A stretch of 19,468 bases of DNA, from contig JBBIQS010000125.1 in NCBI GenBank assembly GCA_037442205.1, forward strand, positions 1 to 19,468, given 5' to 3'. The position numbers and the translations under genes are program-made. The notes beneath the pieces were generated by a model. That model did no database searches. It was not told where the DNA came from and saw only the letters and a list, made by a program, of their open reading frames with translations. This DNA is from JBBIQS01 sp037442205 (GTDB lineage Bacteria; Myxococcota; Myxococcia; Myxococcales; UBA5297). This document shows positions 7,460-15,463 of this stretch, in pieces. Position 1 is the stretch's first letter; each line of letters starts with the position of its first letter.

Positions 7460-9430
7460 TCAGCTGGCGATGGCCTTCTTCCCCCGTTCCCACCACCCGG
7501 CGATCTTCTTGAGGTCGTCGGTGCGCGGGCAGTTGGGGAGGCTGGCGACGAAGGCGCGTCCGTAGGCTTTGGTGGCGATCCGCCGGTCGAGCACCGCGAC
7601 GATGCCGCGATCCTGGCGGGTGCGCACCAGCCGGCCGAAGCCCTGCCGCAGCGCGAGCGCCGCGTTCGGGATCTGGTAGTCGGCGAAGGCGTCGCGGCCG
7701 GCGGTCTTGAGCTGATCGATGCGCGCCGCCACCACCGGGTCGCCGGGCGAGGCGAACGGCAGCTTGTCGATGATCACCAGCGACAACGCCTCGCCCGCCA
7801 CGTCCACGCCCTCCCAGAAGCTCTGGGCGGCGAAGAGCACCGAGGGCACCTCGCGAAAGTCGTTGAGCAGCGCCTGCTTGGGCCGCTCGCCCTGCAGCAG
7901 CACCCGGAACGGCAGCCGATCCTTCAGCAGCCGATGGGCCTCGTTCATGTTCTTGAGGCTGGTGAAGAGCACGAAGGCCCGGCCATCGGTCAGCTCGCAC
8001 AGCCGGAAGATCTCGTCGGCGGCCTGCTCGACGAACCGCGGGTCGTTGGGCTCTGGCAGATGGGTCGGCAGGTAGAGCGCCGCCTGCTTCGGGTAGTCGA
8101 ACGGCGAGTCGAGCAGCAGGGTGTCGACGGTGTAGCGGTCCTCGCCGGTGGCCTCGTCGGCCAGCCCCAGGCGCCGCTTGAGGAAGTCGAAGCTGCCCTG
8201 GGTGGTCAAGGTGGCGCTGGTCATCACCACGGTGTCGGTGGCGCTGAACAGCCGCTGGCGCAGCTCGGTGGCCACGTCGATCGGCGCCGCCCTGAGGAAG
8301 GTGGCGCGGGACCGCGACTCGGCCCAGTAGACGAAGCCCGGCTGCCCGGCTTCGAGCAGGAAGGAGAGATCGTCGGCGATCTCCTTGCCGCGGCGGGCCA
8401 GCGCCAGCAGGTCGGCGTCGTCCTCCTGGGCGAGGTGGCCGCGGAAGGCCAGCAGCGCGTCGGCCAACTCCTCCGCCGGAGCCTGGACCTTCTTGGCCAA
8501 CGTCGGGTTCAGCCGCAGCCTGGGATCGCCGGCGCGCGGCAACAGCCGGCCCACCTCGGAGAACAGCCGGGAGGAGAGCGTCTCGATCTTGGTGAGCAGC
8601 GCCGGGGCGTCGAAGCTCTCGTGCTCCTCCATGACCCGCTCGGTGTCATTGAGCAGATCCTTGATGCGGAAGTCGCTGGCGCCGACGCCGAAGTACTCGG
8701 TGGCCACGTCCTCCAAGGCGTGGGCCTCGTCGAAGACCACCGCGTCGTAGCGCGGGATGACCTCGGCCCCGCCGCCGTTCTTCGCGGTCTTGAGCGCCAG
8801 ATCGGCGAAGAACAGGTGGTGGTTGACGATGATCAGATCGGACTCGGCCGCCCGCTTGCGCATGCGAGTGACGAAGCAGTCCTCATAGCGGGGGCAGCGT
8901 TGCCCGGTGCAGCTGTCAGCGGTGGCCGACAGCTCCTTCCACACCGAGAGCGACTCCGGCAGATCGAGCTCGGCTCGGTCGCCGGTCTCGGTGGCAGTGG
9001 ACCAGGCCTTGATTCGCTGGAAGGCCTTGGAGTCCTCGCGGGTGGGCAGGGTCGGCTTCTCGTCCTGGGCGCGCTCCAGCCGCGACAGGCACAGGTAGTT
9101 GGCGCGCCCCTTCATCACCGTGGCGGTGAACTCCAGCGCCGCCACCTCGCGCAGGGTGGGCAGGTCTTTGGTGACGATCTGCTCCTGCAGGGTCTTGGTG
9201 GCGGTGGAGATCACCACCCGCCGACCGCACAGCACCGCCGGCAGCAGGTAGGCCAGCGTCTTTCCGGTGCCGGTGCCGGCCTCGATCAGGGCGTAGCGCC
9301 GGTCGTCGAGCGCCCGGCGCACCTGCTGGGCCATCTGGATTTGCTGGGGGCGGTGCTCGTAGCCGGGCCGGCTGCGAGCGAGCAGGCCGCCGGGCCCGAG
9401 GACGGCGTGGATGGGATCCTTGGGAGGCAA
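7460..9430 (-). CDS. dinG: DinG/YoaA-type ATP-dependent DNA helicase with Fe-S cluster
   Basis: The protein has 656 residues, close to the family length. XPD-like superfamily 2 helicase, 5'-to-3' in characterised relatives, acting on forked DNA, R-loops and recombination intermediates. Walker A is IEAGTGTGKT (Lys57, Thr58) and the DEAH box is VVFDEAH (234-237). Four Cys at 114, 174, 179 and 185 fit the Fe-S cluster of the DinG/XPD group. The C-terminal helicase domain is shown by SFWEGVDVAGEALSLVIIDK and by QGFGRLVRTRQDRG (motif VI). The only possible start is a TTG at 9430, because an in-frame stop of the previous gene lies 15 bases upstream. The protein begins where DinG relatives do, so TTG is accepted. 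It is probably cotranscribed with the zinc-ribbon protein. The symbol is by family; YoaA is the alternative. Confidence 0.92.
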   Translation of the reverse strand: MPPKDPIHAVLGPGGLLARSRPGYEHRPQQIQMAQQVRRALDDRRYALIEAGTGTGKTLAYLLPAVLCGRRVVISTATKTLQEQIVTKDLPTLREVAALEFTATVMKGRANYLCLSRLERAQDEKPTLPTREDSKAFQRIKAWSTATETGDRAELDLPESLSVWKELSATADSCTGQRCPRYEDCFVTRMRKRAAESDLIIVNHHLFFADLALKTAKNGGGAEVIPRYDAVVFDEAHALEDVATEYFGVGASDFRIKDLLNDTERVMEEHESFDAPALLTKIETLSSRLFSEVGRLLPRAGDPRLRLNPTLAKKVQAPAEELADALLAFRGHLAQEDDADLLALARRGKEIADDLSFLLEAGQPGFVYWAESRSRATFLRAAPIDVATELRQRLFSATDTVVMTSATLTTQGSFDFLKRRLGLADEATGEDRYTVDTLLLDSPFDYPKQAALYLPTHLPEPNDPRFVEQAADEIFRLCELTDGRAFVLFTSLKNMNEAHRLLKDRLPFRVLLQGERPKQALLNDFREVPSVLFAAQSFWEGVDVAGEALSLVIIDKLPFASPGDPVVAARIDQLKTAGRDAFADYQIPNAALALRQGFGRLVRTRQDRGIVAVLDRRIATKAYGRAFVASLPNCPRTDDLKKIAGWWERGKKAIAS

Positions 9431-9445
9431 CGTGCGGCTCGGCTT

Positions 9446-10069
9446 TCAGGGCCAGAAGCTGGTCTGGCGGAGCATCGAATAGACCAGGGTCCCCAGCAGC
9501 GCCACGACCAGCGCCACGGCGATGCCGACGACCCAGGTGCGCGTCGAGGACGAAGTTTCGGATTCGGCGGTCGGGACCGGCAGGGAGGTGAGGGCCAGCA
9601 GGCGGGAGACCGCCTCGTCCCGGTAGCGCTGAGCCAGGGCGTCGGAGGGGGCCTGCTCGGCCTTGAGCCGGTAGCGGCGCACCGCTTCCGCCAGCAGCTC
9701 GGCGCTGTTGCAGACCCTGAGAAACTCCTCGTGGCGCGCCGGGTCGTTCCAGGAGCGCTCGAGGTCGGTCCAGCGGACTTCGATCTCCTCGGGGAGCGCG
9801 AAGACCGCCGGGTTGAACAGGCTGTAGACCAGGCCGCAGCGGGGGCAGGCCTCAAGACCCTCGGAGCGGGGAGCGGCGCACTTGGGGCACAGGCTCGAGC
9901 TGGGCGGGGCCTTGGGGCGGGCCAGCTCGAGGACCGGGGCCGGGCTGGGGGCGGTCCCGCCACGGCTCTCCTGGCCGCAGGCCGAGCAGCTCAAGGCCAG
10001 CTGCCCTCCGCGCAGCTCGAAGGCGCCGATCTCGACCAGCCTGCCGCAGGCATCGCACAGGTACTTCAT
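9446..10069 (-). CDS. Zinc-ribbon protein with C-terminal transmembrane helix
   Basis: The protein has 207 residues. Two zinc-ribbon Cys quartets are visible: CDAC...CSAC in residues 5-31 and CPKC...CPRC at about 61-78. A central region with aromatic and charged residues (about 90-150) may be helical. A hydrophobic helix at about 183-200 (WVVGIAVALVVALLGTLVYSML) anchors the C-terminus, leaving a short tail. The zinc ribbons would face the cytoplasm. No enzymatic motif is seen; function unknown. There is no Shine-Dalgarno in front of the ATG, and a weak -10 (TACACT) lies only nine bases upstream, so a leaderless or very short-leader transcript is possible. The helicase gene begins 15 bases after its stop. 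Confidence 0.8.
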   Translation of the reverse strand: MKYLCDACGRLVEIGAFELRGGQLALSCSACGQESRGGTAPSPAPVLELARPKAPPSSSLCPKCAAPRSEGLEACPRCGLVYSLFNPAVFALPEEIEVRWTDLERSWNDPARHEEFLRVCNSAELLAEAVRRYRLKAEQAPSDALAQRYRDEAVSRLLALTSLPVPTAESETSSSTRTWVVGIAVALVVALLGTLVYSMLRQTSFWP

Positions 10070-10078
10070 GGGCGCGGC

Positions 10079-10084
10079 AGTGTA
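10079..10084 (-). promoter_or_regulatory. Possible -10 element for the zinc-ribbon/helicase pair
   Basis: The minus strand reads TACACT, matching four of six -10 bases, nine bases upstream of the ATG. No good -35 was found 16-18 bases farther up. If used, transcription would start within about three bases of the ATG, which would explain the absence of a Shine-Dalgarno. Confidence 0.25.
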
Positions 10085-10145
10085 CCAGAAGGCGCCTCGA
10101 CTGCGGCCCCCGGGCCGGGCCCGCAGCGGGCGGCAACTCCCTTCC

Positions 10146-10174
10146 TTGACAGCCCTTCAGGCCACCGCTAATCC
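10146..10174 (+). promoter_or_regulatory. Candidate sigma-70-type promoter of the small lipoprotein gene
   Basis: A perfect TTGACA lies at 10146-10151. After 17 bases comes TAATCC (10169-10174), a weak -10 that keeps only the leading TA; GCTAAT at 15-base spacing is an alternative. The perfect -35 in a GC-rich intergenic region just upstream of a gene with a good Shine-Dalgarno supports the call. Confidence 0.4.
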
Positions 10175-10235
10175 TTGCCCGCCTGACACTGCCAGCCACT
10201 CAATGGATCTCACTTTCCGTCCGAAGGAGCTCGCG

Positions 10236-10583
10236 ATGAAGAAGACGTTCGCCGCCCTGGCCGCCGCCCTGGCGCTCGGCGCCTGCACCAGCGTCGAGAC
10301 CGCCACCGTGTCGGGGAACGAAGTGGCCGCCAACGGCGAGGCGGTGGCGGTGGTCCAGGCCACCTCCCTCGGCTTCTCGGCCATCTTCTACCTGGTGGAC
10401 ATCGTCCAGAGCGACCTGGACCTGGTCACCAACAAGCTGCTGGTCGCCGAGGCCAAGGCGTTGGGCGCCAACAAGATCGACGTCAAGGTCGCCTCCACCG
10501 TTCCTCGGCACGGGATCTTCGCCCTCTTCGGAGGCGTCATCGCCTTCCCGATCTCCTACGGGATGGGCGTGGCGGTCCGCTAG
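10236..10583 (+). CDS. Small outer-envelope lipoprotein, unknown function
   Basis: The protein has 115 residues. The ATG at 10236 follows GAAGGAG with six-base spacing and opens a lipoprotein signal MKKTFAALAAALALGAC with Cys17 as the lipid-modified residue. The mature part has a region ending AEAKALGANKIDVKV, which resembles small lipoproteins and YbjQ-like proteins with a conserved AxxLGAN motif. The C-terminus is hydrophobic and glycine-rich (GIFALFGGVIAFPISYGMGVAVR). It stands alone, divergent from the zinc-ribbon gene and convergent with the porin gene, with its own promoter-like element and a strong terminator. No function is assigned. Confidence 0.85.
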   Translation: MKKTFAALAAALALGACTSVETATVSGNEVAANGEAVAVVQATSLGFSAIFYLVDIVQSDLDLVTNKLLVAEAKALGANKIDVKVASTVPRHGIFALFGGVIAFPISYGMGVAVR

Positions 10584-10613
10584 GCTTCCCGAAAGATTCG
10601 AAGCTCGCGCGAG

Positions 10614-10642
10614 GGCTCTCCCGGCTTCCGGGAGGGCCTTTT
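10614..10642 (+). terminator. Intrinsic terminator of the small lipoprotein gene
   Basis: GGCTCTCCCGG and CCGGGAGGGCC form an 11-bp stem with one T-G wobble and a three-base loop, followed directly by TTTT. It lies 30 bases after the stop codon. On the minus strand there is no T-run after the stem, so it is chiefly a plus-strand terminator. Confidence 0.85.
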
Positions 10643-10688
10643 CCTGCTGGGCAAGTGGGGAATGGCGGGGGCTGCGCCTGGCAGCGGC

Positions 10689-12137
10689 TCAGCCCTCGAA
10701 GTGGAAGCGGCACCCCAGGAACTTTACCGGTCCGCGGTCGCGGTTGTAGGCGGGATCCACGATGAACTGCCCGTCGAGCGAGAACCACATCCCGGGGAAG
10801 AGCCTGGCCGAGTAGAAGGCCTCGGCGATCTGCTCCACGCCGTAGGTGAGCTGGCCGTCGCCGATGAAGAACCCGAGCCCACCGGCGCCGAGGTAGGTCC
10901 GGTGGACCGGCGAGATCCCGTCGATGGCCAGCGCGATGCCGACCAGGTCGTCGGGCCGATGCCATGGCCCTCCGCTGACCACCGCTCCCAGAGTGAACGA
11001 ACGCTCGATCTCGGCATAGGCATAGGTCTCGGTGCGCCCGTCGTTCCAACTGAGCCGGGCGAAGAGCCCGACGTCGTTGGTGATGGCCTGCTCCACGTTC
11101 AGCCCGAGGGCGAACTTGGACTGGGTCTTGCGCACGTTGGCGACGTCCGGCGTGCCCCCGTTCTGCTGGGCAAAATCGAGCGCATCCTGGAAGGCGCCCA
11201 TGTTGGCGCGGTTGTGGAACCCGTCGATCCGGACCTTCCCCGGCCTGCCCAGCAGCGTGTGCCGGTGCTCGACCTCCAGGGCGTCGCCGAAGTGGGCGAT
11301 GAGGTTGAAGTCGAGCGCCAGCCCGTTGGGCTCCAAGGGCTGGGCGAAGCGCCCGAGCCGGAACGCCCAGTTGTCCCAATAGAGCTCCAGCGCCGCCCCC
11401 AAGGTGTAGCCGCGCGAATCAGCGGCGAAGTCGGAAGATCCGTAGGTCCACAGCGCCCAGTTGATGAACGAGGCGCGCGGGTCGTGGGAGTAGGCGCTGT
11501 CGTCAAAGATGTCGGTGACTGCCAGGTATCCCAGGGTCAGCACCAGATGCCGGCTGGTGAGCTTGCTGGCGAATCGGTTCTGTTCGGCCTCCGGCCTTGA
11601 CTCGGCGCCGCCCAGATCGAAGGTCTGCCGCAGGAAGAGCCGCGCCAGATAGACGATCGGCAGCTGGCTGCCGCTCTTCTGGTTCTCGCCATTGGACTCG
11701 CCGCCGAGTCCGGTGAGGTTCGAGAGCTCGACGCTCTGGATGGTCTCGGGATTGAAGAAGAGCTCCGCACCGCTCCAAGGGCGAAAGCCGACGAAGAGGG
11801 TGCTGGTCAGCGTGTAGCCGCTCTCGTTGACCGGCAGCAGGCTGTGCGGGCCGGTGTAGGCCGCCTCGAAGCCGGGATGGCGCTGCCAGATGTAGGTGGC
11901 CTGGAAGTTGGCCAGCCAGTTGCGGGCGTCGAACGGCGAGTAAAACGGCCCGAGCTTCTTGGGCTCGGGCGAACTCTCCTCGGCGGATGGCTTGTCGCCG
12001 AGCTGGGCGCAGCTCGCCGGGGCTGAGACCGGCACCGCGCTTGTCTCGGCGCGCGCCGCGCCTGCCAGGAAGCCCGCCACCATCAGGGCGACGGGGAGCA
12101 GCGATCGCTTCATGAAGAGGCTGATTGCTGATCGCAT
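10689..12137 (-). CDS. OprB-like carbohydrate-type outer-membrane porin
   Basis: The protein has 482 residues. The frame opens at ATG 12137; a second ATG at 12113 begins an even more typical signal peptide (MKRSLLPVALMVAGFLAGAARA), so the true start may be 12113. Neither has a strong Shine-Dalgarno. The mature chain is beta-strand rich with periodic aromatic residues and fits the carbohydrate-selective porin family: FNPETIQ, RLFLRQTFDLGG, VTDIFDDSAYSHDPRASFINWALW, a final Phe in the last strands. A C-terminal segment (GMWFSLDGQFIVDPAYNRDRGP) is the usual end of OprB. It would form an outer-membrane channel. It starts 14 bases after the MgtA gene stop and probably belongs to that operon, although MgtA is a cation transporter, so substrate specificity is open. 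Confidence 0.85.
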   Translation of the reverse strand: MRSAISLFMKRSLLPVALMVAGFLAGAARAETSAVPVSAPASCAQLGDKPSAEESSPEPKKLGPFYSPFDARNWLANFQATYIWQRHPGFEAAYTGPHSLLPVNESGYTLTSTLFVGFRPWSGAELFFNPETIQSVELSNLTGLGGESNGENQKSGSQLPIVYLARLFLRQTFDLGGAESRPEAEQNRFASKLTSRHLVLTLGYLAVTDIFDDSAYSHDPRASFINWALWTYGSSDFAADSRGYTLGAALELYWDNWAFRLGRFAQPLEPNGLALDFNLIAHFGDALEVEHRHTLLGRPGKVRIDGFHNRANMGAFQDALDFAQQNGGTPDVANVRKTQSKFALGLNVEQAITNDVGLFARLSWNDGRTETYAYAEIERSFTLGAVVSGGPWHRPDDLVGIALAIDGISPVHRTYLGAGGLGFFIGDGQLTYGVEQIAEAFYSARLFPGMWFSLDGQFIVDPAYNRDRGPVKFLGCRFHFEG

Positions 12138-12151
12138 GGGTCGTCTGCCGT

Positions 12152-14776
12152 CTAGATCCACATCCTCTTGAGCAGCCACATCTTCACGCTCTGGGTGAGC
12201 AGCACGTAGAGGAAGAGCGTGGCGAGCAGCAGCGGCCAGTAGAGCGGAGGCAGCGCCGCGAACCCCAGGGCCGAGGCGAACGGAGAGAAGGGCAGCCACA
12301 TGCCGATCGCCATGATCGCCAGGCTGGTCATGGTCAGAGGCAGGCTGGCCCGGCTCTGAATGAACGGGATCCGATTGGTGCGGATGACGTGGATGATCAG
12401 CGTCTGCGTCAACAGCGACTCGACGAACCACCCGGTCTGGAACAGCGAGGCGTGGTCCGGGGTCACCGCCTTGAAGACGAACCACATCATGGCGTAGGTC
12501 GAGTAGTCGAAGACCGAGCTGCACGGCCCGATGAACAGGATGAATTTGGTGATCTCCCGCATCGACCACGGGCGCGGGCGGGCGATCTGCTCCGGGTCCA
12601 CCGAGTCGGTGGGGATGGGGACCTGCGAGAAGTCGTAGAGCAGGTTGTTGGTGAGGATCTGCATCGGGGCCATCGGCACGAACGGCAGCAGCGCGCTGGC
12701 GCCCAGCACGCTGAACATGTTGCCGAAGTTCGAGCTGGCGCCCATGCGGATGTACTTGAGGATGTTGGCGAAGACCTTGCGCCCCTCGAGGATGCCCTCC
12801 TCCAGGACCATCAGGCTCTTCTCCAAGAGGATCAGGTCCGCCGACTCCTTGGCGATGTCGGCGGCGGAGTCGACCGAGATCCCCACGTCGGCGGCGCGCA
12901 GCGCCGGGCCGTCGTTGATCCCGTCGCCCAGGAAGCCGACCACGTGCCCGGCGGTTTGGAGCGCGCCGACCACTCGCTGCTTGTGGCTCGGCGCCAAGCG
13001 GGCGAACAGCGTCGCCTCCTCCACCGCCACCGCCAGCTCGGCGTCGGACATCGCCTCCACCTGCGCGCCGAGCACCACCCGGCCGGTCGGGATGCCGACG
13101 TCGCGGCAGACCTTGCGGCTGACGGCCTCGTTGTCGCCGGTGAGCACCTTGACGTCCACGCCGTGCTGCCGCAGCGCCTCGATGGCCGGGCGAGCGCTGT
13201 CCTTGGGCGGATCGAAGAAGGCCACGTAGCCGCGCAGCACCAGCTCGTTCTCGTCGGCCTTGGAGTAGGTCTCGCGGCCCTTGAAGTCGCGATAGGCCAC
13301 CGCCAGCACCCGGAAGCCGTCGGCGGACAGCTTCTCGTATTCCAGCCGCAAATCCTCGATGAGCACGTGCTCCATCGGCAGCTGCTCGCCCTGGTACTCG
13401 AACTTGGGGCAGCGCCGGTACACCTCCTCCGGAGCGCCCTTGCAGATCAGCCGGTGGGTTCCGTCGGGCAGCTCGATCACCACCGACATCAGCCGGCGCT
13501 GGAAGTCGAAGGGGATCTCGTCGACCTTGCGGTACTGGGGAACGTGGAACTGCTCGTGGATCTCGGGGTGGGCGAGGATGGCGCGGTCGAGGACGTTCTT
13601 GAGGCCGGTCTGGAAGTGGCTGTTGAGGTAGGCCAGCGCCAGCACCTCGTCGTCCTCCTCGAGCTCGACGTCGCAGTGCCGCTCGAGGACCACCTGGTCG
13701 GCGGTGAGCGTGCCGGTCTTGTCGGTGCACAGCACGTTCATCGCGCCCAGGTTCTGGATGGAGTGCAGGCGCTTGACGATGACCTTCTTGTTGGCCATGA
13801 GCATCGCGCCCCTGGTCAGGCAGACGGTCACGATCATCGGGAGCATCTCGGGCGTCAGGCCGACCGCCACCGCCAGGGCGAAGAAGAACGCCTCCTTCCA
13901 ATCGCCCTTGGTGAACCCGTTGATCAGGAAGACCAGCGGGACCATCACCAGCAGGAAGCGGATCATCAGCCAGGTGAACCGCGACACTCCCTTGTCGAAG
14001 GCGGTCTGGATCGGCTGGCCCACCATCGCGCGCGCCAGCGAGCCGAGGTAGGTCGACTCGCCGGTGCAGGCCACCACCGCCGTCCCTCTGCCGCTCTCGA
14101 CGCTGGTGCCCAGGAAGCAGACGTTCTTGAGCTCCAGCGCCGACGCCTGTGCCGCCGGCTCGGGGGCGTCGAACTTCTCCACCGGCATTGACTCGCCGGT
14201 CAGGCTGGCCTGGATGACGAACAGGTCCTTGGCCGACAGCAGCCGCACGTCGGCGGGGATCATGTCCCCGGCCGCCAGGTTGATGATGTCCCCGGGGACC
14301 AGCTCGGCCAGCGGCACCTCGCGTGGCATGCCGTCGCGGACTGCCGTCGCGGTCACTTTGATCATCGCCCGCAGCTTCTTGGCCGCCGAGTCGGCGCGGG
14401 ACTCCTGGACGAAGCGCAGCGTGACGCCCAGCAGAACCATCAGCGCCATGACGATCGCCGCCCGCGCATCCCCGGTGAGCAGCGAGACCACCGCCAGGAT
14501 GGCCAGCAGGATCACCAGCGGATTGAGCAGGGCCTTGGCGAGGATCGCCCACCGGCCGTGGCCCTCGTCCTTGGCGACCGAGTTGGGCCCGATTTCCTCG
14601 AGCCGGCGCTCCGCCTCCTCGGCGGTCAGGCCGGTGGAACGCGAGCGCAGCTGCTCCAGGACCGCCGCCGAGTCGGCTCGCGCCGCTTCGAGCAGTTGCT
14701 TGGAGACGCCGTTCATCTGCCCGTTGCGGCGAATCGGGCCCAGGCGCTTGGGGAGGATTTCTCGGATGGGTCGCAT
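12152..14776 (-). CDS. mgtA: MgtA-type P-type ATPase (magnesium/divalent cation transporter)
   Basis: The protein has 874 residues, about the size of MgtA/MgtB. It has a P-type ATPase architecture: N-terminal cytoplasmic segment; helices from about 80 to 120; actuator domain with TGES (193-196); helices around 270-315 with the PEMLP motif (VGLTPEMLPMIV). The phosphorylation site is CTDKTGTLT (Asp352). The hinge is GDGINDGPAL. Several helices end the protein. GLTPEMLPMIVT is characteristic of the Mg-importing P3B group; import of Mg2+ is the expected role but Ni2+ or other ions cannot be excluded. ATG at 14776 is preceded by AGAGGAAC. It lies nine bases after the PTS IIA gene and 14 bases before the porin gene. 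The symbol is by family. Confidence 0.9.
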   Translation of the reverse strand: MRPIREILPKRLGPIRRNGQMNGVSKQLLEAARADSAAVLEQLRSRSTGLTAEEAERRLEEIGPNSVAKDEGHGRWAILAKALLNPLVILLAILAVVSLLTGDARAAIVMALMVLLGVTLRFVQESRADSAAKKLRAMIKVTATAVRDGMPREVPLAELVPGDIINLAAGDMIPADVRLLSAKDLFVIQASLTGESMPVEKFDAPEPAAQASALELKNVCFLGTSVESGRGTAVVACTGESTYLGSLARAMVGQPIQTAFDKGVSRFTWLMIRFLLVMVPLVFLINGFTKGDWKEAFFFALAVAVGLTPEMLPMIVTVCLTRGAMLMANKKVIVKRLHSIQNLGAMNVLCTDKTGTLTADQVVLERHCDVELEEDDEVLALAYLNSHFQTGLKNVLDRAILAHPEIHEQFHVPQYRKVDEIPFDFQRRLMSVVIELPDGTHRLICKGAPEEVYRRCPKFEYQGEQLPMEHVLIEDLRLEYEKLSADGFRVLAVAYRDFKGRETYSKADENELVLRGYVAFFDPPKDSARPAIEALRQHGVDVKVLTGDNEAVSRKVCRDVGIPTGRVVLGAQVEAMSDAELAVAVEEATLFARLAPSHKQRVVGALQTAGHVVGFLGDGINDGPALRAADVGISVDSAADIAKESADLILLEKSLMVLEEGILEGRKVFANILKYIRMGASSNFGNMFSVLGASALLPFVPMAPMQILTNNLLYDFSQVPIPTDSVDPEQIARPRPWSMREITKFILFIGPCSSVFDYSTYAMMWFVFKAVTPDHASLFQTGWFVESLLTQTLIIHVIRTNRIPFIQSRASLPLTMTSLAIMAIGMWLPFSPFASALGFAALPPLYWPLLLATLFLYVLLTQSVKMWLLKRMWI

Positions 14777-14785
14777 GGAGTTCCT

Positions 14786-15244
14786 CTAGGACCGGGCGTC
14801 CTCGGCCTCGATGAGTCGGTGGATCTCGGCGGCGTCGGTCGCTGCCAGCAGCGATTCGCGGAAGGGGCGGCTCTTGAAGATCCGGCTGATGCGCGACAGG
14901 GCGTGCAGGTGCAGCCCGGGGCCGGCGGCGGGGGCGAAGAGGGCGACGAAGAGGCTGGCCGGCCTGGAATCGACGGACTTGAAGTCGACGCCGCATCGAG
15001 AGCGGCCAATCGTCGCCCGGAGTCCGGCGAGGTTGGGCACGCGGCTGTGCGGGATGGCCATGCCTTCGCCGATTCCGGTGGAGCCGAGCTTTTCGCGCGC
15101 CAGCAACTGGTGCAGCAGCACCTGGGCGTCGAGGGATTCGGAGGTCGCCACCGGCCGGCAGAGCTCTGCCAGGACCTCCTCGGCGGTGGAGCCGCTGAGG
15201 TCGGCGATGACGTCGGAGGGTCGCAGGAAGTCGGTAATCTTCAT
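14786..15244 (-). CDS. ptsN: PtsN-like PTS IIA (nitrogen-type) regulatory protein
   Basis: The protein has 152 residues, the normal length. The phosphorylation site is in GIGEGMAIPHSRV, with His66 as the predicted phosphorylated residue. The C-terminal half shows the family pattern FVALFAPAAGPGLHLHALSRISRIFKS. PTS EIIA-Ntr proteins are cytosolic regulators tuned by phosphate transfer from NPr/EI-Ntr, not sugar transporters. None of those partners is seen here. It is the first gene of an apparent operon with MgtA (nine-base gap) and OprB, suggesting it regulates transport activity (inference). The ATG at 15244 follows GAGAG at six-base spacing; those bases lie in a hairpin stem. Confidence 0.88.
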   Translation of the reverse strand: MKITDFLRPSDVIADLSGSTAEEVLAELCRPVATSESLDAQVLLHQLLAREKLGSTGIGEGMAIPHSRVPNLAGLRATIGRSRCGVDFKSVDSRPASLFVALFAPAAGPGLHLHALSRISRIFKSRPFRESLLAATDAAEIHRLIEAEDARS

Positions 15245-15247
15245 GTC

Positions 15248-15323
15248 GCGCTCTCGGATGACCGCCGCGAAGGCGGGGCGAGAGCGCGGCGAGCGAATCT
15301 CAGGTCGGCCGAGAGATTCGCTC
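15248..15323 (-). ncRNA. Structured 5' leader of ptsN-mgtA-oprB operon (two hairpins)
   Basis: On the minus strand, transcript order: hairpin 1 has perfect arms GAGCGAATCTC and GAGATTCGCTC (15313-15323 and 15291-15301, 11 bp, 11-base loop containing TCGGCCGA). Three bases later, hairpin 2 has perfect arms GCGCTCTCG and CGAGAGCGC (15279-15287 and 15248-15256) enclosing an inner CCGCC/GGCGG stem. Hairpin 2 ends three bases before the ATG and contains the only Shine-Dalgarno-like bases (GAGAG). It resembles no leader I can name. A regulatory role is inference; a simple palindrome-rich spacer is the alternative. Confidence 0.45.
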
Positions 15324-15463
15324 GAAGCTGGGCTCGCCTCGTGCGGGGCGGTGATGTCGCGTGCTACTCGGAGGTTCCATGGTCGTTTCCGCCGGTCTCT
15401 CGCCCGGCTGCCAACCGCTGCTCGGCTGGTCTGGTGGGGCCTTCTCGTTGCTGCACTTCTCGA

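Noticed and set aside
7934..10171. Plus-strand open frame of 745 codons
   Set aside because: It is antisense to the DinG helicase and the zinc-ribbon gene, which have intact motifs; no recognisable domain.
12125..14191. Plus-strand open frame of 688 codons
   Set aside because: It is antisense to the P-type ATPase with its conserved DKTGTLT motif; His/Asp/Arg-rich translation without domain.
15245..15463. M-box or mgtA-type Mg2+ riboswitch upstream of ptsN-mgtA
   Set aside because: The two hairpins do not show the conserved M-box core that I can recognise; reported only as a structured leader.
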